A model generated the notes under the pieces. It saw only the letters and a list, made by a program, of their open reading frames with translations, made no database searches and was not told where the DNA came from. Positions 59,644-64,000 of a stretch of 64,000 nt of DNA are shown one piece after another (position 1 is the first letter of the stretch; every line of letters begins with the position of its first letter). Made by a program: the position numbers and the translations under genes. The DNA is from Pseudomonas fluorescens Q2-87 (GTDB taxonomy: Bacteria; Pseudomonadota; Gammaproteobacteria; Pseudomonadales; Pseudomonadaceae): positions 872,556 to 936,555 of the forward strand of contig NZ_CM001558.1 of the NCBI RefSeq assembly GCF_000281895.1, in the 5' to 3' direction.

Positions 59644-59651
59644 TTATTGTT
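59644..59651 (-). promoter_or_regulatory. Candidate Hfq/Crc (CA) motif before the binding-protein gene
   Basis: On the minus strand AACAATAA fits AAnAAnAA exactly. It ends 18 nt before the chosen ATG and next to the ribosome-binding site GTGGAG, a position used for catabolite repression of transport genes in Pseudomonas. Function is inferred. Confidence 0.5.
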
Positions 59652-59670
59652 ATGCGGGGTAAAGCGGGTC

Positions 59671-60462
59671 TCAGTGACCGATGATCTGCGACAGGAATTT
59701 CTGTGCGCGTTCGGTCTGCGGGTTATTGAAGAATTCGGCGGGCGTGGCCTGTTCGATCACCTGGCCCTGGTCCATGAAGAGCACGCGATCGGCTACCTTG
59801 CTGGCGAAGCCCATCTCATGGGTCACGCAAATCATGGTCATGCCGTCGGTGGCCAGTTCGCCCATCACATCCAGCACCTCATGGACCATTTCCGGATCCA
59901 GGGCCGAGGTGGGTTCGTCGAAGAGCATCACTTTGGGGTTCATGCATAACGCCCGGGCAATTGCCACGCGCTGTTGCTGGCCACCCGACAGTTGCGAGGG
60001 GTATTTGTCGGCGTGCTCGGCAATGCGTACTCGCTCCAGGTAGACCCGAGCGCGTTTTTTTGCCTCGGCGCTGGACACGCCCTGCACCAGTTGCGGGGCC
60101 AGGGTCAGGTTGTCCATGACGCTCAGGTGCGGGAACAGGTTGAAGCTTTGGAACACCATGCCGATTTCGCGGCGTACGGCGCTGACGCTCTCGGCTTCGC
60201 TGGTGAGGGCGATGCCGTTGACCTGGATGTGGCCTTTCTGGAAGTTTTCCAGATGATTGATGCAGCGGATCATCGTCGATTTGCCCGAGCCGGACGGCCC
60301 ACAGACCACCAGGATCTCACCGGACGCGACGTTCAGGTCGACGTCCCGTAGCGCGTGGAAATTGCCATACCACTTGTTCAGGCCGCTGATGGCAATCATC
60401 GGGGCTCCGGCCTGCGCAACGGCTGCCGGGGCGAGTCGCTCGGCGGTGTTGGTTCGAGTCAT
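59671..60462 (-). CDS. Amino acid ABC transporter ATP-binding protein
   Basis: 263-aa ATPase. Walker [14 protein letters not shown], signature [15 protein letters not shown], Walker [15 protein letters not shown] and switch VTHEMGF. An N-terminal extension of about 20 residues (rich in Ala/Thr) precedes the usual start of the domain at [12 protein letters not shown]; a start there (Met22) is possible. The gene begins 5 nt after the permease stop. Confidence 0.92.
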   Translation of the reverse strand: MTRTNTAERLAPAAVAQAGAPMIAISGLNKWYGNFHALRDVDLNVASGEILVVCGPSGSGKSTMIRCINHLENFQKGHIQVNGIALTSEAESVSAVRREIGMVFQSFNLFPHLSVMDNLTLAPQLVQGVSSAEAKKRARVYLERVRIAEHADKYPSQLSGGQQQRVAIARALCMNPKVMLFDEPTSALDPEMVHEVLDVMGELATDGMTMICVTHEMGFASKVADRVLFMDQGQVIEQATPAEFFNNPQTERAQKFLSQIIGH

Positions 60463-60467
60463 CTGGA

Positions 60468-61442
60468 TCAACCCCTTGCTGTGGATCGATTGACCCGTTT
60501 TTCGATACGCGCCTGTACCCGTTCGAGGATGAACGAAAGGGCCCAGTAGATCATCGCTGCGGTGATCAACATCTCCAGGTGTCGGAAGTCTGCACGACCC
60601 TGGGTCTTGGCCAGGTACATCAACTCCCAGACGCCAATCACCGACACCAGGGAACTGTCTTTGAGCATGGCGATGAACTGGTTACCGGTGGGCGGGATGA
60701 TGACGCGCAGGGCCTGGGGCATGACCACCCGGCTCAGGGTCTTGAACGGGCTGATGCCCAGCGCCCGGGAAGCCTCCCACTGGCCCACCGGGATACTCTG
60801 GATGCCAGCCCGGAAAATCTCGGTCATGTAGGCGCCGTAGCACAGCGCCAGGGCCAGGATGCCGGCGGGCACCGCGTCGACCACGTAGCCCAGTTGCGGC
60901 AGCCCCAGATAGATCAGGTAAATCTGGATCAGCAGCGGTACGCCACGAAAGAACGAGGTATAGAACGAAGCGAGGGCATTGGCCAAGCCGTTGTTCGACA
61001 GCTTGGCCACCGCGCCGATCAATGCCAGGACAAAGGCAATCACAATGGCCACGGCGGAAATGTACAGTGTGGTCGCGGCCCCTTGGACGATCAGGAAACC
61101 GACCTTTTCGAGAATGAAACTGTAGGACAGGTTGAAAGTATCGAAGAAAGCCAGGAATAGGATCAGCAGTTCGATCCAGACTACCGTGGTCTGCACCTTG
61201 AACTTCAAGCGCCCCAGCACGTGGAAGTTCAGCGTGCCCAGCAGGGCGATGGCCAGGCCAGTGGCGATATTGCGGGCGGTCAGGCTGTCCGGCGCGTTGC
61301 CCAGCAATGGATGCAGGACCTGGCTGATGGTGCTGTTGCCCAGGTTCGTCAGGTATGAACCGAGGAACAGCAGCACGGCGATGCCGAGCAGAAAGCGAGG
61401 ATCATTGGACTTTTTCTTATAAATTATATTGTCGTGATACAT
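60468..61442 (-). CDS. Amino acid ABC transporter permease with N-terminal membrane extension
   Basis: 324-aa permease. The C-terminal about 220 aa match the HisM/GlnP type, with the EAA loop [21 protein letters not shown]. The first about 100 residues are an additional segment with two or three hydrophobic helices ([53 protein letters not shown]) that the basic family lacks. As the only permease gene in the cluster it probably acts as a homodimer. The start ATG lies at an AT-rich region ([12 protein letters not shown]). Confidence 0.88.
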   Translation of the reverse strand: MYHDNIIYKKKSNDPRFLLGIAVLLFLGSYLTNLGNSTISQVLHPLLGNAPDSLTARNIATGLAIALLGTLNFHVLGRLKFKVQTTVVWIELLILFLAFFDTFNLSYSFILEKVGFLIVQGAATTLYISAVAIVIAFVLALIGAVAKLSNNGLANALASFYTSFFRGVPLLIQIYLIYLGLPQLGYVVDAVPAGILALALCYGAYMTEIFRAGIQSIPVGQWEASRALGISPFKTLSRVVMPQALRVIIPPTGNQFIAMLKDSSLVSVIGVWELMYLAKTQGRADFRHLEMLITAAMIYWALSFILERVQARIEKRVNRSTARG

Positions 61443-61574
61443 GACTGCCTCGGGCTTGTGGGTGGCGGCGATCTCATCAGGCTGAAAATGGGAATCGGCC
61501 AGTATTGCCAGTCAAAATCCAGTACGACAAGCGAGCAAAATTCGTTACGTCATTCCCTCAGCGCATCCTGATGT

Positions 61575-62825
61575 TCAGGCCAGTTTCGCAAGGCATGCCT
61601 CCAAGATGTCCAGCCCTTCCTCGAGCACGGCTGCCTCAGTCGTCAGCGGCGCCAGCAGCCGGATGATATGCCGCGATTTACCGCTGGGCATCAGCAGCAA
61701 ACCCGCCTCCCGCGCCAGGGCCAGCAGCTGCGTCAATTGTGCCGCTGCCGGGGTGCCGTCGGCGTGGGCCAACTCGATACCGCGCATGGCGCCGATACCG
61801 GTCAGGCGGCCCAGGAAAGGTGACAGCCCACGGCGGCGCCAGGATTCGTAGCGGCTGACGATCGCCTCCTCCTGTTGCGTGCCCCAGGCGTGCAAGTTCG
61901 CGTCGGTCATTTCGTCCAGCGTTGCCAGTGCGGCGGCGCAGGCGATGGGGTTGCCTGAATAGGTGCCGCCCAGCCCGCCCTTGGGCAAGTTGTCCAGCAG
62001 CGCCTTGCGTCCCATCACCGCGCCGAGGGGGACGCCGCCGGCAATACTTTTACCCAGCAGGACCAGGTCTGGCTCGATGCCCAATCGCGAGAAAGCAAAG
62101 CGTTGGCCGGTGCGACCGAAGCCGGACTGGATTTCATCGGCGATCAGCAAAATGCCCTTTTCATCGCAGAACTGCCTCAGGGCCTGGGCGAATGGCACGT
62201 CCAGCGCCAGGAAGCCGGCTTCGCCCTGAACCGGTTCAATGATGAAACAGGCGACGTCATTCACGTCGATCTCAACGCTGAACAGCCGTTCCATGGCCTT
62301 CAGGGCCTCGGCGCAGGTTACACCGTTGTCCTGGCTTGGATAGGACAGGTGATAGACCGGCCCGGGCAGCACGCCGACTCTCTGTTTATAGGGCGCGACC
62401 TTGCCATTGAGGTTGAGGGTGGCCAGGGTACGACCGTGGAACGCGCCGTCAAACGCAATGACGGCGGTGCGTCCCGTGGCGCCGCGTACGATCTTCAAGG
62501 CGTTTTCCGCTGCCTCTGCGCCGCTGTTGGTGAGCATGCCGCTGATCGGATAACTCACCGGGACAAACGCCGCCAGGCGCTCCATCAACTGGATGTAAGG
62601 GGCATGAGGTGCTGCGTTGAACGCATAGTGGGTGAGCCGGGTGGCTTGTTCGCGGATGGCCTCGACGACACGCGGGTGGCAATGGCCGAGGTTCAACACA
62701 CCGATGCCGCCGACGAAATCGATGTAGCGCTTGCCATCGCTGTCCCAGACTTCGGCATTTTTACCGTGGTTCAGGCAAACAGGGTGAACGATAGAGATCG
62801 ACTGGCTGATGGTGTCGCTGTTCAT
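61575..62825 (-). CDS. Class III aminotransferase (4-aminobutyrate/2-oxoglutarate type)
   Basis: 416-aa PLP enzyme. PLP Lys259 in LLGKSIAGGVPLG, Asp230-Glu231 in LIADEIQSGFGRTG, and GAEAAENALKIVR for phosphate contacts. It resembles GabT/PuuE omega-aminotransferases and would pass the amino group of a substrate to 2-oxoglutarate. First gene of the cluster; 132 bp separate it from the permease gene. No gabD-like semialdehyde dehydrogenase is adjacent. An inverted repeat overlaps its leader. Confidence 0.9.
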   Translation of the reverse strand: MNSDTISQSISIVHPVCLNHGKNAEVWDSDGKRYIDFVGGIGVLNLGHCHPRVVEAIREQATRLTHYAFNAAPHAPYIQLMERLAAFVPVSYPISGMLTNSGAEAAENALKIVRGATGRTAVIAFDGAFHGRTLATLNLNGKVAPYKQRVGVLPGPVYHLSYPSQDNGVTCAEALKAMERLFSVEIDVNDVACFIIEPVQGEAGFLALDVPFAQALRQFCDEKGILLIADEIQSGFGRTGQRFAFSRLGIEPDLVLLGKSIAGGVPLGAVMGRKALLDNLPKGGLGGTYSGNPIACAAALATLDEMTDANLHAWGTQQEEAIVSRYESWRRRGLSPFLGRLTGIGAMRGIELAHADGTPAAAQLTQLLALAREAGLLLMPSGKSRHIIRLLAPLTTEAAVLEEGLDILEACLAKLA

Positions 62826-62835
62826 GGATGACGGC

Positions 62836-62858
62836 TCGCAAGGCAAGAAGGCTTGCGA
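62836..62858. promoter_or_regulatory. Inverted repeat immediately upstream of the aminotransferase start
   Basis: TCGCAAG (62836-62842) and CTTGCGA (62852-62858) are exact inverses with a 9-bp spacer, ending about 10 nt before the ATG on the minus strand. It could be an operator or an RNA hairpin that hides the ribosome-binding region; no ordinary Shine-Dalgarno is visible there. Confidence 0.45.
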
Positions 62859-62962
62859 TATTCAAGCCGCGAGCGGAGGGGCCCGGCAAACGAAATAAAG
62901 TTGCCGGGTCAATCTTAAAAGTCGGGATGTAGGCGCGGTGTCGCATTAGGGTTACGCAACCC

Positions 62963-63092
62963 GTGGCGAGGGAGCTTGCTCCCGCTGGGGCGCGCAGCGG
63001 CCCTCAAACCAGGCAACGCGGTGTATCGGGCCAATTGAGTTTGACTGTTTGGGTCTGCTGCGCAGCCCAGCGGGAGCAAGCTCCCTCGCCAC
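62963..63092. repeat. REP doublet, GGGAGCTTGCTCCC family (long spacer)
   Basis: Inverted pair upstream of the aminotransferase and downstream of the HopJ-family gene, with a spacer of about 80 bp. It fills most of the 299-bp gap 62826-63124, which otherwise shows only the inverted repeat at 62836-62858. Confidence 0.9.
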
Positions 63093-63124
63093 AAAAGCGG
63101 ATCTCACCACACAGGCAGGGTTGA

Positions 63125-63463
63125 TCAGCGCCGTTGCAGCGGCTGCGCCTCGAATTTCACCCCCGCCAACCCATGGACCATCAGCGCACGGATATTGCCG
63201 TGATCGCTGCCTTCGGGCGTGGCCAGCACCGAGCGGTAATGTTCGCCAAACGCCAGGAGTGCTTCTTCATCGCTCAAGCCTTCGAGCAGCGCCAGGCCCA
63301 GGGTCTTGCACGAACCTTCGTTCTGCCCGGCAGCGTTTTCTACGCCGCCGTTGTTGAACGCCTGTGGCTGGTAGTCGTAGCCGGCGGCGATAAAGGCCAA
63401 GGTGTCGGCAAAGAGGTGTTCGCCGCTCTTGAGGCGGGTTCGCAGGGCATTCAGATCAAGCAT
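63125..63463 (-). CDS. HopJ family protein
   Basis: 112-aa protein matching the HopJ family named after a P. syringae type III effector: LKSGEHLFADTLAFIAAGYDYQPQAFNNG, abridged, and SCKTLGLALLEGLSDEEALLAFGEHYRSVL. Most members occur in non-pathogenic gammaproteobacteria with no secretion system, so a housekeeping role is likely and the effector label is historical. Its start overlaps the end of the DUF1244 gene by 8 nt. Confidence 0.9.
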   Translation of the reverse strand: MLDLNALRTRLKSGEHLFADTLAFIAAGYDYQPQAFNNGGVENAAGQNEGSCKTLGLALLEGLSDEEALLAFGEHYRSVLATPEGSDHGNIRALMVHGLAGVKFEAQPLQRR

Positions 63464-63752
63464 CGGGTTTTCCTTTGGCGAACGCCGCTTGTTGTTCGGC
63501 GCTGGCTTCTTGCTGGTATTGGGCTTTCCATTCGGCGTACGGCATGCCGTAGACCACTTCGCGGGCGTCGTCGAGGCTGACCTCGATCTGGCGCTCATCG
63601 GCGGCGGCCTTGTACCACTTGGACAGGCAGTTGCGGCAGAAACCGGCGAGGTTCATCAGGTCAATGTTCTGCACATCCTTGCGGCTGTCCAGATGAGTGA
63701 CCAGCCGGCGGAAAGCGGCGGCTTCGAGTTCGAGGCGTTCTTGAGGAGACAT
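63456..63752 (-). CDS. DUF1244 domain protein
   Basis: 98-aa protein with the conserved GFCRNCLSKWYKAAADE segment (two Cys, near 38-54) and VVYGMPYAEWKAQYQ. Function unknown; the CxxC pair could bind metal. The ATG at 63752 is preferred over a GTG nine nt upstream, but neither has a clear Shine-Dalgarno. It lies between folX and the HopJ-family gene. Confidence 0.88.
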   Translation of the reverse strand: MSPQERLELEAAAFRRLVTHLDSRKDVQNIDLMNLAGFCRNCLSKWYKAAADERQIEVSLDDAREVVYGMPYAEWKAQYQQEASAEQQAAFAKGKPDA

Positions 63753-63791
63753 AGGACTCACTGCGAATGTAAGGATAGGGGTAGCTTGCGG

Positions 63792-64000
63792 CTAGCGGCT
63801 TGCAGCCAAGGTGATCGAGACCGACTCGGCAAATCGCAAGGCGTGGGGCTTGTCGACTTCGACCTCGGCGTACAGCACCGATTCGTTGGCCATGACCAGG
63901 TCGAGCAATTCCTGGGTCAGGCGTTCGAGCAGGGCGAAGCGATTGCCTTCCACGTGGGCGATGATCGCCTTGGTGATGGTGCGGTAGTTCAGCGCATGAT
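63792..64000 (-). CDS. folX: Dihydroneopterin triphosphate 2'-epimerase FolX, 5' part missing
   Basis: The 3' 69 codons are present, ending in TAG (complement at 63792-63794); the start lies beyond the window. The sequence [26 protein letters not shown] and [22 protein letters not shown], abridged, matches FolX rather than the aldolase FolB. It makes dihydromonapterin triphosphate for the tetrahydromonapterin cofactor of phenylalanine hydroxylase in Pseudomonas. The linkage folX-DUF1244-hopJ is probably one transcript. Confidence 0.88.
   Translation of the reverse strand, partial: HALNYRTITKAIIAHVEGNRFALLERLTQELLDLVMANESVLYAEVEVDKPHALRFAESVSITLAASR

Noticed and set aside
63125..63463. Type III effector / virulence locus
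   Set aside because: The HopJ family name is historical; no secretion genes, hrp box or chaperone is present.

Overview
The window reads as a chromosomal segment of a fluorescent-group Pseudomonas. The evidence is the high GC content, the gene orders kdsD-kdsC-lptCAB-rpoN-hpf-ptsN-rapZ-npr, mlaFEDCB-ibaG-murA-hisGDC and gatCAB/mreBCD, the AlgW periplasmic protease, a fused CysNC, and two families of palindromic intergenic repeats (GGGAGCTTGCTCCC type and GGGAGCGGGCTTGCTC type) typical of the P. fluorescens complex. It is almost entirely conserved core genome. I see no prophage, integrase, insertion sequence, CRISPR array, rRNA or tRNA.

Layout. (1) 1-6861: a sugar-diacid catabolic locus with the C-terminal end of a GntR/FCD regulator, a small orphan protein on the other strand, then kdgD, a semialdehyde dehydrogenase, an ACS-type MFS permease and garD. 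Together these take galactarate (and the shared ketodeoxy-glucarate intermediate) to 2-oxoglutarate. A promoter with an overlapping 8-bp inverted repeat precedes kdgD. (2) 7123-10073: AEC-family permease, a carboxymuconolactone-decarboxylase-family protein, a Ca2+/Na+ antiporter and a short RlpA-like lipoprotein. (3) 10223-22508: gatCAB divergent from mreBCD, followed by maf, rng and the giant AsmA-like yhdP. (4) 22650-27132: Nit-type amidase, tldD, darP (opposite strand) and pmbA. (5) 27338-34341, minus strand: the nitrogen-PTS/RpoN/LPS-transport block. (6) 34616-42567, plus strand: Mla lipid transport, ibaG, murA and hisGDC. (7) 42694-47806: algW, a Nif3-like gene, cysD and cysNC. (8) 47983-57263: acyltransferase, pta, DUF3565, slyD, glutathione peroxidase, an OYE-type reductase, a glycosyltransferase, cysZ and trxB. 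(9) 57451-62825, minus strand: aminotransferase, a three-gene polar amino acid ABC transporter and a FAD amine oxidase, a catabolic cluster whose substrate I cannot name. (10) 63125-64000, minus strand: HopJ-family protein, DUF1244 protein and the 3' end of folX.

No wholly new multi-gene system is evident. The points most worth a second look are: the operator/promoter overlap in front of kdgD with two further RNA-level signals inside that operon; two genes (mreC and the antiporter) whose only well-placed start is AUU behind a Shine-Dalgarno; a REP copy with three fully compensated base-pair changes; the perfect mreB-mreC hairpin; candidate Hfq/Crc sites in front of two transport genes; and the substrate-orphan amine cluster, whose permease carries an unusual membrane extension.
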